Origin: CAZKYX01 sp964557125
GTDB lineage: Bacteria > Patescibacteriota > Microgenomatia > Levybacterales > GWA1-39-11
Length of the DNA stretch: 64,000 nt
Direction: 5' to 3'
Assembly (NCBI GenBank): GCA_964557125.1
Contig: CAZKYX010000003.1
Span: 1-64,000 of the forward strand
The notes under the pieces are model-generated. The model saw nothing but the letters and a program-made list of their open reading frames with translations, did no database searches and was not told the origin of the DNA. This document shows positions 45,266 through 52,671 of this stretch, piece after piece. A program made the translations under genes and the position numbers. How positions within the stretch are numbered: the first letter of the stretch is position 1; each line of letters opens with the position of its first letter.

Positions 45266-45909
45266 ACCCCTTCAACTAATTCCTGCTCTAGCTGCTTCAG
45301 ATTGTGAATAACAAGATTATTTTTAATAAAGCTTACTAATTTTTTGTTTTTTAACACCCTCATTTCACGACTTACCGTTTCACGAGTCATTCCTGATTGA
45401 GATGCCAATTCCTTCTCTGTAATATTCATCTCAGTAGATTCTTTAACTGTTTTTCCAAAACGTTTTGCTTGAATAAGAAGCTCTGTAATAAGTCTTCCAT
45501 GAGCATTACCTGCCATGAGGTATGTTATTCGTGTCATCATTCCATCAGTACCGTTGTAAACACGGCTCAAAAGATCATACATAACATCAGGATTAGCTTT
45601 TATAAATTCGATAACCTCCTCTTTTGGAGCCCGATTCACAGTAAGACTCGTAACGGCCTCGAAAAAGTAGTCATTTTGACTATTATTTATTGCCCAAGAC
45701 ATTGGGAAAAAAGTCTGAGGCCTAAATACATTCAGCACCAACTCATCCCCTTTTTTTGAAATTGCGTATTCCTTTACCATCCCCTCTTTGATGTAAAAAA
45801 TTCCAGAAGGACTATCGTCTGCTCTCACCAATAATTCACCTTTCTTGTACTTCTGCTCTTTATATTTTGAAAAAAACTCACTAACCTTTTTACTAATTTG
45901 ACTACTCAT
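45262..45909 (-). CDS. Crp/Fnr family transcription regulator
   Basis: 215-aa regulator: cyclic-nucleotide-binding-like beta-barrel (about 18-100, GELLVRADDSPSGIFYIKEGMVKEY), dimer helix, and C-terminal winged helix-turn-helix with recognition helix MTRETVSREMRVL. E177, S180 and R181 form the E-x-x-S-R set by which FNR-type proteins read TTGAT half-sites, unlike CRP. There is no Cys in the whole protein, so it cannot hold an iron-sulfur cluster, and the cAMP phosphate-binding signature is absent. The ligand is unknown. It lies 21 bp after the copper operon's DUF305 gene and also has its own TATAAT promoter. Confidence 0.9.
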   Translation of the reverse strand: MSSQISKKVSEFFSKYKEQKYKKGELLVRADDSPSGIFYIKEGMVKEYAISKKGDELVLNVFRPQTFFPMSWAINNSQNDYFFEAVTSLTVNRAPKEEVIEFIKANPDVMYDLLSRVYNGTDGMMTRITYLMAGNAHGRLITELLIQAKRFGKTVKESTEMNITEKELASQSGMTRETVSREMRVLKNKKLVSFIKNNLVIHNLKQLEQELVEGV

Positions 45910-45924
45910 GCCAATATTATATCA
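45910..45924 (-). promoter_or_regulatory. Extended -10 promoter of the Crp/Fnr gene
   Basis: Minus strand TGA-TATAAT (45924-45916), 6 nt, ATG 45909. Perfect hexamer with TGn extension in the short gap after the DUF305 gene. Allows the regulator to be made independently of the copper-controlled operon. Confidence 0.55.
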
Positions 45925-45930
45925 CCCAAG

Positions 45931-46539
45931 TTATTGACCCCACTCAGACAGCCACTTGCCCATCAGTTCTATTTCACTTGTTTGAGCCGTAATTATGTCT
46001 TTCGCAAGTTTTTTCATTTCGCTTCTCTGTGTTCCAACCTCTAACATGTTAGCCATCATAACAGCCATCTGGTGATGTGGAATCATTTCAATTAAAAATT
46101 CCTTATCAAAATCAGTTGCATTTTCGAGCCTTTGCATATCGGTATCGCCGCTCATCATGCCGCCTCGACCCATCATTCCCATGCTGCTTTGCACAACATC
46201 ATGTCCAGTCCAGTCCTTATACCAAGCTTTCATCATTTCATTCTCTCTTGATTGCGAAACAATAATATTGTTGGAAAGTGCTCTTATATCTTCGTTGCTT
46301 GATTTTTCTAAAGCGAGCCTCGCCATTGTAATAGCGCTGTCGTGGTGAGGAATCATTTGTTCGATAAAATGAACGTCAACATCCATACGCGATTGTGTAC
46401 TTGGAACTTCAACGTTATCCATAAACTTATTCATCCGCACACTCATCTGAGAGGTAGTCAACAGTACCCATATCAAAACACCGCCTGCTATAAATGCTCC
46501 AAACAATTCTATAGTCGAATATTTCTTCATAGTAGTCAC
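45931..46539 (-). CDS. DUF305 copper-binding exported protein
   Basis: 202 aa: N-terminal signal anchor (about residues 11-31), then two DUF305 halves, each with the family core: HFIEQMIPHHDSAITMARLAL and FLIEMIPHHQMAVMMANMLEV. The linker SSMGMMGRGGMMSGDTDMQRL is very rich in Met. DUF305 proteins carry HH and Met motifs that bind copper in the periplasm or at the outer face. It is the fifth gene of the csoR operon, 7 bp after the HMA gene, with a strong AGGAGGTG ribosome site. Probably sequesters or passes on Cu outside the membrane. Confidence 0.85.
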   Translation of the reverse strand: MTTMKKYSTIELFGAFIAGGVLIWVLLTTSQMSVRMNKFMDNVEVPSTQSRMDVDVHFIEQMIPHHDSAITMARLALEKSSNEDIRALSNNIIVSQSRENEMMKAWYKDWTGHDVVQSSMGMMGRGGMMSGDTDMQRLENATDFDKEFLIEMIPHHQMAVMMANMLEVGTQRSEMKKLAKDIITAQTSEIELMGKWLSEWGQ

Positions 46540-46546
46540 CTCCTAT

Positions 46547-46768
46547 CTAAATTGGTCTTGCTTCATATCCGGTATTTTTGATAGATTGAATGATTTTCCC
46601 AACTGATACTTTATCGCTGTCATAATTAATAGAGGAGATACTCTTAGCATAATTTGTATTTGAAGACTCAACACCAGAAACGTCCTCCAAATCGAAATCA
46701 ATACTCATTGCACACGAAGTGCAATGCATCCCTTCTATTTTTAACTTAATATTTGATATTTTTTTCAT
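46547..46768 (-). CDS. Small HMA-domain copper chaperone (CopZ-like)
   Basis: 73-aa single HMA domain. GMHCTSCAMSIDFDLEDVSGV has the metal-binding CxxC at C16 and C19. After the first helix, YDSDKVSVGKIIQSIKNTGYEA completes the beta-alpha-beta fold. Cytosolic, expected to deliver Cu(I) to CopA. Its start overlaps the stop of the TauE/SafE gene by 4 bp (ATGA), preceded by GAGG. It could also be an excess or spare HMA domain of the transporter system. Confidence 0.85.
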   Translation of the reverse strand: MKKISNIKLKIEGMHCTSCAMSIDFDLEDVSGVESSNTNYAKSISSINYDSDKVSVGKIIQSIKNTGYEARPI

Positions 46769-47784
46769 ATAACCTCAATTATTCCCGTATACATACCCAT
46801 TGAGCATGTGAATATTATTTTCCCCGCTTCTGTCGGTGTAAACAGAAAGGTATATTTTTCGTTTGGTCCAAGATTTTTGCTTATTCCTAAGGACGGTATA
46901 CGAAATGCTGACGCACAACTATAAGCATCCTTTCCAATGAGCGTAATAGTCGCCTCGCTTCCCTTTCTTATCTTTATATAGTTAGGCGAATAGCCATTTG
47001 AAAAGACGTAAATTTCGTTGACCTGCGATACTACACTGGACATTTGCGATACTGTATCTTCTTTTTTACCGAGTGACTCGAAGATAGAACTAATTTTTTT
47101 GGAATTTAATGGAAATCCGGATGCAATAAATGCACCATTAATCGACGCAATGCCTAAATATAAAACAGCTATAGCTGCAATCTTTAAGAACCGTGCTCTA
47201 AAATTGTCTCCCAACAAACTCGTGAGATACCCAACTCCAAAAAAAACAGGAGTAGTACCCAAAACAAAAGCAGCCATTATTGCTGCGCCCTGAACTGCAC
47301 TACCACTACTAATTGCCAGTGCTTCCATGGCTAGTGTTGTGCCACATGGTATAAAAATTGTCATACCACCCAGAAATGCCGGTGCAAACATTTCTTTGTT
47401 TCGAGACTGATTTTTGACTTTCTTCAGCAAAAAACGGGGAGGCTGAATTACAGCATAGCGAAAAATAGGATGCACATTAAGCAAATTAAGGGCTACTGCA
47501 ACCATATAACACCCTGCTATAAGCTGCATGACAATCTGGGCTGTTCCATTTATACCGACAGCGCTCCCAAACGCACCTAGACCAAAACCAAGAAGTGTAT
47601 ATGCTACGAGTTTGGTTGTCAAAAAAGCAGCTGTTGGAAATATAGAATTTCTTCTATTTATTCCTCTTTCGACCTCTTCTTTCTCACGCGCGGCTATGAC
47701 AGAAGCTAAAAGTCCACCCTGAACAGCAAGGCACGTTAGGCCTCCCACCGTAAGACCTGTCAAAAATATTATCCATAAATTCAT
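46765..47784 (-). CDS. TauE/SafE-type membrane protein fused to a cupredoxin-like domain
   Basis: 339 aa. Residues 1-215 hold six hydrophobic segments of the UreH/DsbD-like transmembrane family (GLTVGGLTCLAVQGGLLASVI; later PAFLGGMTIFIPCGTTLAMEALAI with a Cys-containing IPCG). Residues about 253-339 are a cupredoxin-like domain: VFSNGYSPNYIKIRKGSEATITL, YSCASAFRIPSLG and FTCSMGMYTGIIEV, whose Cys/Met residues could hold copper. The fusion occurs widely beside copA. It overlaps copA and the HMA gene by 4 bp each and has a GGAGG ribosome site. Likely moves or buffers Cu or thiol reductant across the membrane. Confidence 0.85.
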   Translation of the reverse strand: MNLWIIFLTGLTVGGLTCLAVQGGLLASVIAAREKEEVERGINRRNSIFPTAAFLTTKLVAYTLLGFGLGAFGSAVGINGTAQIVMQLIAGCYMVAVALNLLNVHPIFRYAVIQPPRFLLKKVKNQSRNKEMFAPAFLGGMTIFIPCGTTLAMEALAISSGSAVQGAAIMAAFVLGTTPVFFGVGYLTSLLGDNFRARFLKIAAIAVLYLGIASINGAFIASGFPLNSKKISSIFESLGKKEDTVSQMSSVVSQVNEIYVFSNGYSPNYIKIRKGSEATITLIGKDAYSCASAFRIPSLGISKNLGPNEKYTFLFTPTEAGKIIFTCSMGMYTGIIEVI

Positions 47785-50093
47785 AGTTTTTTCCTCCGTA
47801 AAAGCAAAGAGTTGCCAACTACTGAAACTGATGATAATCCCATTGCAAGTCCTGCAAAAATTGGACTGAGAAAGATTCCGAAAAGCGGATATAAAACTCC
47901 AGCAGCGAGTGGAATTCCAACAGTATTATAAATAAATGCCCAAAAAAGATTTTGCTTTATAGTTTTCATCGTTGCTCTTGAAAGTACAATGGCTTCAGGA
48001 ATTTTAGAAAGGTCACCACTCAATAATGTTATATCGGCACTTTCTATTGCAATATCTGTCCCAGTTGCCATAGCAATTCCTACATTTGCTTGTGTGAGTG
48101 CGGGCGCATCATTAATTCCATCTCCAACCATAGCCACATTTTTACCTTCTTTTTGGAGAGCCATAATAATTTTTGATTTATCTTGAGGCAATACCTCAGC
48201 CTTCACCTTATCAATTCTAACTTGACCAGCGATATGCTCTGCGGCTTTTTGGTTATCACCAGTTATCATTACTGTTTCAATCCCTAACCGATGGAGCCTC
48301 TCAATTGTTTTAGCAACACCGGACTTAATTGTATCGCTTATTGCCAATATTCCAATATTTTTTCCACTCTTATCTAGAAGTATAACTGTTTTTCCCTCAC
48401 TTTGAAGTCTAGCAACTTCAGGTATGTTCCTTTCTTTATCATTCGGTTTTCTTATTTCAAATGCATCATTCTTAATTTTTGCATATACACCGGAACCTTC
48501 TTTCTCAGAAAAATCACTTATTTTGACAAGCTCAATTCCACTCATCTCTGCTTTTAAAGTCACAGCCAGAGCCAAGGGGTGTTGGGATTGTTTTTCCAGA
48601 CTTGCAGCAAATCTAAGAATATCTTCCTCAGTTACCGATTTCTCCAAAGAGACAATATCTGTTACGGTGGGCTTTCCGAGAGTTAATGTGCCTGTTTTAT
48701 CAAATACAATTAAATTTACGTCATGAAGCTTTTCAAGACTTTGCGCATTCTTGATGAGTATTCCATGCTCTGCCCCTTTTCCAACACCTACAATAATTGC
48801 CGTTGGAGTGGCAAGACCCAATGCGCATGGGCAAGCGATAACGAGTATTCCAACAAAAGAAAGAATAGTAAATGATAATGCCTGAGTCATTCCTAGAAAA
48901 TAAGAACCTATGATTATCCACACAATGAAAGTCACAACCGCGATAACCAATACCGACGGAATGAAAATAGAAGAAACTTTGTCGGCGAGGTTTTGGATTT
49001 CTGCTTTAGACCCCTGCGCCTCCTCAACCATTCTTACAATTTGCGCCAACATCGTGCTCTCACCGACTTTCTCGACTCGAAAAAGAAAACTGCCCTGCCT
49101 ATTTATCGTTGAACCAATAATTCTATCCCCAACCTTCCTGTCTTGAGGTAGTGGCTCCCCATTTATCATCGACTCGTCAATTGAGGAGGTCCCCTCAACA
49201 ATAACACCATCGACAGGAATTTTTCCTCCGGGCTTCACTCTGACAATATCCCCAACTATAACCTCTGCTACTGAGATTTCAATTTCTTTTCCTTCTCTTA
49301 CTACAAGCGCTGTTTTTGCCTGAAGATTCATTAACTTTTCAATGGCTTCTCCGGTTTTTAGTTTTGAGCGGGATTCTAGATACTTACCAAATGTAATAAA
49401 GCCTATTACGACAATAACCACGTCAAAATATAAGTATTCCGGTAGGGAAAGAAATAATCCCAAGGAAGGAAAAAAGAATACGGTACTGCTATATAAATAC
49501 GCGGTTAGAGTCCCAATTCCAACTAAAGAATCCATATTTGCTACTCTAAATTTGATAAATCTCAAAAGTGCTTCCAAATATGGTTTGCCTATCCAAAAAA
49601 TAAATATTGAAGAAACTATAAATGAGAGAGTGTTAAAGATGGTCATGGGTATTTGAATCATGGGAATAAAGTCAGGAAAGAATTTTGCTAAGATATCCCA
49701 CATCATATATACAAATACAAACAGGGCGATAGGCATTGAAAAATTAACTTTTGTTTTCAAATGTGAGAGCTCCTTTAATTTTTCCTCTTTTGTTTGTGTC
49801 AAACCTAAATGCTCGGAGTGGTCATCTGAAATCTTTTCTCCCATACCACCTCCATGGGTAGACATATCATGTCCAAAATGTTCTGCCGGAGTTAGTGAGT
49901 ATCCTAATTTATTAATTTCATTATTCATATCCTCATTGGAAACTTTTTTGTCATCAAAAGAAATATTTGCCTTCTCTGTTGCAAAATTAACTTCACAACT
50001 TTCAACACCGGGAATTTTTTTGAGTTTTTTTACAATAATAGTACTGCAGCTCGCACAATGCATTCCTTTGACATGATAGCTTTTTTTTGTCAT
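47781..50093 (-). CDS. copA: Copper-exporting P1B-type ATPase
   Basis: 770-aa Cu(I)-translocating ATPase. N-terminal HMA domain with GMHCASC (C13, C16), followed by a His/Met/Asp-rich linker (residues 70-95). The membrane metal site is CPC (421-423), with YN (722-723) and MGLSS (751-755) in the last two helices, the P1B-1 pattern. Actuator NGEP at 311-314, phosphorylation DKTGT (D465), HP at 505-506, hinge GDGIND (657-662). Its start overlaps the csoR stop by 4 bp. Direction is presumed export, as in other csoR-linked copA genes. Confidence 0.95.
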   Translation of the reverse strand: MTKKSYHVKGMHCASCSTIIVKKLKKIPGVESCEVNFATEKANISFDDKKVSNEDMNNEINKLGYSLTPAEHFGHDMSTHGGGMGEKISDDHSEHLGLTQTKEEKLKELSHLKTKVNFSMPIALFVFVYMMWDILAKFFPDFIPMIQIPMTIFNTLSFIVSSIFIFWIGKPYLEALLRFIKFRVANMDSLVGIGTLTAYLYSSTVFFFPSLGLFLSLPEYLYFDVVIVVIGFITFGKYLESRSKLKTGEAIEKLMNLQAKTALVVREGKEIEISVAEVIVGDIVRVKPGGKIPVDGVIVEGTSSIDESMINGEPLPQDRKVGDRIIGSTINRQGSFLFRVEKVGESTMLAQIVRMVEEAQGSKAEIQNLADKVSSIFIPSVLVIAVVTFIVWIIIGSYFLGMTQALSFTILSFVGILVIACPCALGLATPTAIIVGVGKGAEHGILIKNAQSLEKLHDVNLIVFDKTGTLTLGKPTVTDIVSLEKSVTEEDILRFAASLEKQSQHPLALAVTLKAEMSGIELVKISDFSEKEGSGVYAKIKNDAFEIRKPNDKERNIPEVARLQSEGKTVILLDKSGKNIGILAISDTIKSGVAKTIERLHRLGIETVMITGDNQKAAEHIAGQVRIDKVKAEVLPQDKSKIIMALQKEGKNVAMVGDGINDAPALTQANVGIAMATGTDIAIESADITLLSGDLSKIPEAIVLSRATMKTIKQNLFWAFIYNTVGIPLAAGVLYPLFGIFLSPIFAGLAMGLSSVSVVGNSLLLRRKKL

Positions 50094-50362
50094 TTATTAA
50101 TCCTCTTAAATAGCTTTACCATTTCTTCAATTGCTTTCTCTTTTTCTTCGTGGAATTGATGAGCAACGTGAGTTGAGAGGTGTCTTTCAAAAAGAACACT
50201 ATCAAGACTTTTAATTGAATTTTGGATAGCTAGGCTTTGATTAAGAAGGTCAATGCAGTACTCATCTTTATCTATCATTCTCTGCAATCCATCAAGTTGG
50301 CCTTTAATAATATTTATTCTTTTTTGGGCGGATTCTTTGACGCTTTCGTAGTTGGATTTCAT
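50090..50362 (-). CDS. csoR: CsoR/RcnR/FrmR-family metal-sensing repressor
   Basis: 90-aa all-helical repressor: RINIIKGQLDGLQRMIDKDEYCIDLLNQ is diagnostic. Metal-site residues are C36, H61 and H65. In copper-sensing CsoR the third ligand is Cys, and in Ni/Co-sensing RcnR it is His, so this is an intermediate set. Operon context (copA directly downstream) supports a Cu(I) sensor. The start has no ribosome site: the -10 hexamer of its promoter ends 6 nt upstream, predicting a leaderless mRNA. A perfect CsoR-type palindrome in the promoter spacer indicates autoregulation and control of the whole operon. Confidence 0.9.
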   Translation of the reverse strand: MKSNYESVKESAQKRINIIKGQLDGLQRMIDKDEYCIDLLNQSLAIQNSIKSLDSVLFERHLSTHVAHQFHEEKEKAIEEMVKLFKRINK

Positions 50363-50397
50363 TCACTTATCATATACCCCAGTGGGGTATATGTCAA
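50363..50397 (-). promoter_or_regulatory. csoR operon promoter with operator in the spacer
   Basis: Minus strand TTGACA (50397-50392), exactly 17 bp, TATGAT (50374-50369), 6 nt, ATG 50362. The spacer is the palindrome ATATACCCC / GGGGTATAT with a 3-nt centre (50372-50392), matching the TACCC...GGGTA operators of CsoR. Repressor binding would block RNA polymerase directly. The whole promoter lies inside the last codons of the upstream gene (encoding DIYPTGVYDK). Confidence 0.8.
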
Positions 50398-50944
50398 TTA
50401 AGCAAATGTTGCTATACATTTCCAGTGAGAGTACTCCGCTTTGTTTTTCAGAAACCATAAAGCTTTCGTATTTTTGTAATTCTGGGAGTGGTTCTGTAAG
50501 CTGGGAGAAGTAAATTTTTGTATTAAAAGAATATTGCGAAAGTTCTTCCTTAAATGAACATTTATTCACGTCCCCCGAAAGAATAAGATTTTTTAAGTTT
50601 TTCACAGCATTAAAAACTTGCCTACTGTAAAATTCTATATTTTTGAGCAAAATAACGTAGTCACTGATATCTGAAGTTTTAGAAACGAATTCTAAAAATT
50701 CTTCGGTTTTTTCTTTTGTAAAAAACTGAGCATTCTCCTCAGTACCAGTCTGTTTTATAAATTCTTCCCTAGCATAAGGATAACCAGTTAGTGCAACTAC
50801 TTTTGCTCCTTGAGAACAAAGAGTTGCAAGAACACTCATGGTAAAAAGAGAAGCGCCAACAGGCTCCTCCCCATGAATTAATAAAGGAAGCTCAGACTCA
50901 GTAAAATGGAATTCGTTATTGTCGAGAAAAATCTTATTAAGCAT
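50363..50944 (-). CDS. Hypothetical protein with a RecA/KaiC-like fold hint
   Basis: 193 aa from ATG 50944. PLLIHGEEPVGASLFTMSVLATLCSQGAKVVALTGYPYAREEF looks like a P-loop region whose Lys is replaced (GEEPVGASL instead of GxxxxGKS/T), and DYVILLKNIEFY could be a Walker B-like strand. If the resemblance holds, it is an inactive ATPase-like domain. An upstream in-frame ATG at 50974 lies inside a terminator hairpin and is disfavoured; TATACT lies 7 nt before 50944. Its 3' end contains the csoR promoter, so transcription of this gene would run through the operator. Confidence 0.55.
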   Translation of the reverse strand: MLNKIFLDNNEFHFTESELPLLIHGEEPVGASLFTMSVLATLCSQGAKVVALTGYPYAREEFIKQTGTEENAQFFTKEKTEEFLEFVSKTSDISDYVILLKNIEFYSRQVFNAVKNLKNLILSGDVNKCSFKEELSQYSFNTKIYFSQLTEPLPELQKYESFMVSEKQSGVLSLEMYSNICLIDIYPTGVYDK

Positions 50945-50966
50945 TAAGGAAAGTATAACAAAAGGC

Positions 50967-50993
50967 GACATCACACTCCCAGTGTGTGATGTC
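50967..50993. terminator. Hairpin terminator of the Nramp-like gene
   Basis: Perfect 10-bp stem GACATCACAC / GTGTGATGTC with a 7-nt loop. On the minus strand it follows the Nramp-like stop (51029) and is trailed by GCCTTTTGTT, a short U tract. It also sits about 23 bp upstream of the next start, so a regulatory role is possible. Confidence 0.6.
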
Positions 50994-51028
50994 TATATCC
51001 GCTGATAATACAAAAATCACCCAAACTA

Positions 51029-52432
51029 TCAGAATGTTTGTTTTAGAAATTTGTCGTAAATAACGTACACACTAAATCCTCCATAGAAAAGAAACGCAAG
51101 ACTCATGGCTACAAATCGCAACCTTGAAGGTCTTATTTCCTTATCAAGACTCGTCATATTCAGCCACAAAGTAAGTCCGGTGTGAACAAACATAGCCATT
51201 GCATTTAGTACCGCAGCTGTAATAACGAGTTGTAACGGCTCTGTAAAACCCAACATCATAATCACAACCCCAGCCAATATTTGCATCCATAAAACGATGT
51301 AATACAGCTTTCGAAGATTTTTTTCTTTTAATTTACCGAAAGAACTTAAGATAACGTTTTCAGAGAGAATTCTACTTGTTGCATCAAATACCCCAAGTTG
51401 GGTGCCAAATAATGTAAGAGACACAACAAGCAAGAAAAATGTTCCAACAAGAGGTAATATCATTTTCCCAATAAATTGCGCCTCCATTATGACAAAATTA
51501 ACACCCTGAGCAATTCCGGGCTGGCCATGAACTGTTGAGTACGAAAGAAGAGCAAGTAGCAATATTGTTATTGCCCCAGTCAACCAAAACACGACAAAAT
51601 GTTCCACATTTATGTTTTTCCACCAAACCTTAAATCTACTTACATTCTCCTGCGTTGGCTCAAATTTACTCCCTGTCAATGAAATGTTTTCCACCTTGCC
51701 TGTCAAAAGAGAAGTAATCCTACCCCCAAACTTTCCCATACCGTATCCCTTTTCCTTAACATAAAAGGATTGTGCCAAATTCAGATTTCCACCTGCCCCA
51801 GCATAAGCCAATGCACCCAAGAATGAAGCAATGGCAATTCCTGCCGGAAGAAATAAATACCCCTCACCAACTCCTACGGTGCCCTGCGCCAAAAGAACCC
51901 AACTATGTGGTTTTGAAAGGAAAACGCTTAACACAAAGATTGAAGGAACCCCTATCATAATGATTGTTTTCTGAAGGGTTTCAACGGTTTTGTATAGGAC
52001 AGGACCAAGTGACAAAATGACACCGATGATAATGAGAAATCCCATTGCTAAGTATTGTGTCTCTTGAATACCTGCGACAGTACCAAAAAACTTAGCAGAG
52101 GACGCAATAATTCCAGGGTACATCCAAGGAATAAAAGTCGATAGTAAAAACCAGAATGAAATAAACCTTAATTTTCTCGACAATCCAACAAAAATACTCT
52201 CACCATGTGCCAGCGCATACCTCTCAATTTCCATATTCATAAAGAATTGAAATGATATACCAAGAATAGCTCCCCAAATAATTCCCAAACCATAATTTGC
52301 ACTTAAGTATGGCCAGAGGATTACCTCACCACTCCCAAGACCCAATGCCAAAAGTATAAAACTAGGACCAATTAGTTTTTTAATTGAAAGAGGTTGGGGA
52401 AGTTCTTGTATATCTAGCGGCTTTAGGTGCAT
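51029..52432 (-). CDS. Nramp-like transporter lacking canonical metal motifs
   Basis: About 467 aa, eleven hydrophobic segments. IGPSFILLALGLGSGEVILWPYLSANYG aligns with Nramp helix 1, but the metal-binding DPGN is GSGE (residues 33-36); in helix 6 the usual MPH is replaced by AGAGGNLNLAQSFYV. Nramp-like proteins with GSGE are known as a divergent group of uncertain substrate, so Mn/Fe transport should not be assumed. ATG 52432 is chosen because the alternative at 52450 overlaps a TATAAT that ends 7 nt before 52432. A dyad, ATGAC-AAGG-ATCAT (52483-52496), lies upstream and resembles an FNR-type site. Confidence 0.7.
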   Translation of the reverse strand: MHLKPLDIQELPQPLSIKKLIGPSFILLALGLGSGEVILWPYLSANYGLGIIWGAILGISFQFFMNMEIERYALAHGESIFVGLSRKLRFISFWFLLSTFIPWMYPGIIASSAKFFGTVAGIQETQYLAMGFLIIIGVILSLGPVLYKTVETLQKTIIMIGVPSIFVLSVFLSKPHSWVLLAQGTVGVGEGYLFLPAGIAIASFLGALAYAGAGGNLNLAQSFYVKEKGYGMGKFGGRITSLLTGKVENISLTGSKFEPTQENVSRFKVWWKNINVEHFVVFWLTGAITILLLALLSYSTVHGQPGIAQGVNFVIMEAQFIGKMILPLVGTFFLLVVSLTLFGTQLGVFDATSRILSENVILSSFGKLKEKNLRKLYYIVLWMQILAGVVIMMLGFTEPLQLVITAAVLNAMAMFVHTGLTLWLNMTSLDKEIRPSRLRFVAMSLAFLFYGGFSVYVIYDKFLKQTF

Positions 52433-52590
52433 ATGATAAATTATATACATACATACTTAATCACTAAAAAGAAATGAAATCAATGACAAGGATCATGGAA
52501 ATTGAATTCAAACCCCAATTTTCTGTATAATATAGTGTTAGTTCAGACGAGGCCCCATAAGACAGGAGTCTTGTGAGCCCATGAGTACAT

Positions 52591-52662
52591 GGCCCCATAG
52601 TTCCCGACGGATTCCATTCGTGCGGGATCCCGATAGTGTAACGTATCGGGACTAGCGGTTAG
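52591..52662 (+). pseudogene. Duplicated 5' fragment of tRNA-Glu, split by a palindromic insert
   Basis: GGCCCCATAGT (52591-52601) and CTAGCGGTTAG (52652-52662) are together identical to the first 22 nt of the intact tRNA-Glu at 52911. A 50-bp twin hairpin (52602-52651) is inserted precisely between them. A further GGCCCCATA stands at 52551. The fragment cannot make a tRNA. Confidence 0.75.
52602..52651. repeat. REP-like twin-hairpin element
   Basis: Two adjacent palindromes: 52602-52627 (TCCCG ... CGGGA outer stem, inner ACGGAT/ATTCGT) and 52628-52651 (perfect 8-bp TCCCGATA/TATCGGGA). Both begin TCCCG and end CGGGA, and the whole element has TCCCGA/TCGGGA termini. It sits inside a tRNA fragment, which defines its borders to the base. 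Confidence 0.7.
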
Positions 52663-52671
52663 TATTTATCT
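52660..52671 (+). promoter_or_regulatory. -10 element of the GIY-YIG gene
   Basis: TAGTAT (52660-52665), 6 nt, ATG 52672. The hexamer overlaps the end of the tRNA fragment, so the duplication may have provided the promoter. No clear -35. Confidence 0.4.

Noticed and set aside
45397..45759. Plus-strand open frame of 120 codons opposite the Crp/Fnr gene
   Set aside because: It is a shadow of a clearly coding opposite strand, with no start signals and Cys/His/Phe-rich antisense composition. The same applies to other antisense frames such as 23566-23937 and 49660-50076.
50945..50974. Start at 50974 for the hypothetical gene upstream of csoR
   Set aside because: These codons lie in the arm and tail of the terminator hairpin at 50967-50993; a -10 hexamer fits ATG 50944 instead.
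1149..52450. Possible alternative genetic code (TGA as Gly)
   Set aside because: Many genes end in TGA within ATGA overlaps (for example 1149, 23134, 28867, 47781, 50090) and the products end at normal family lengths, so TGA is a stop.
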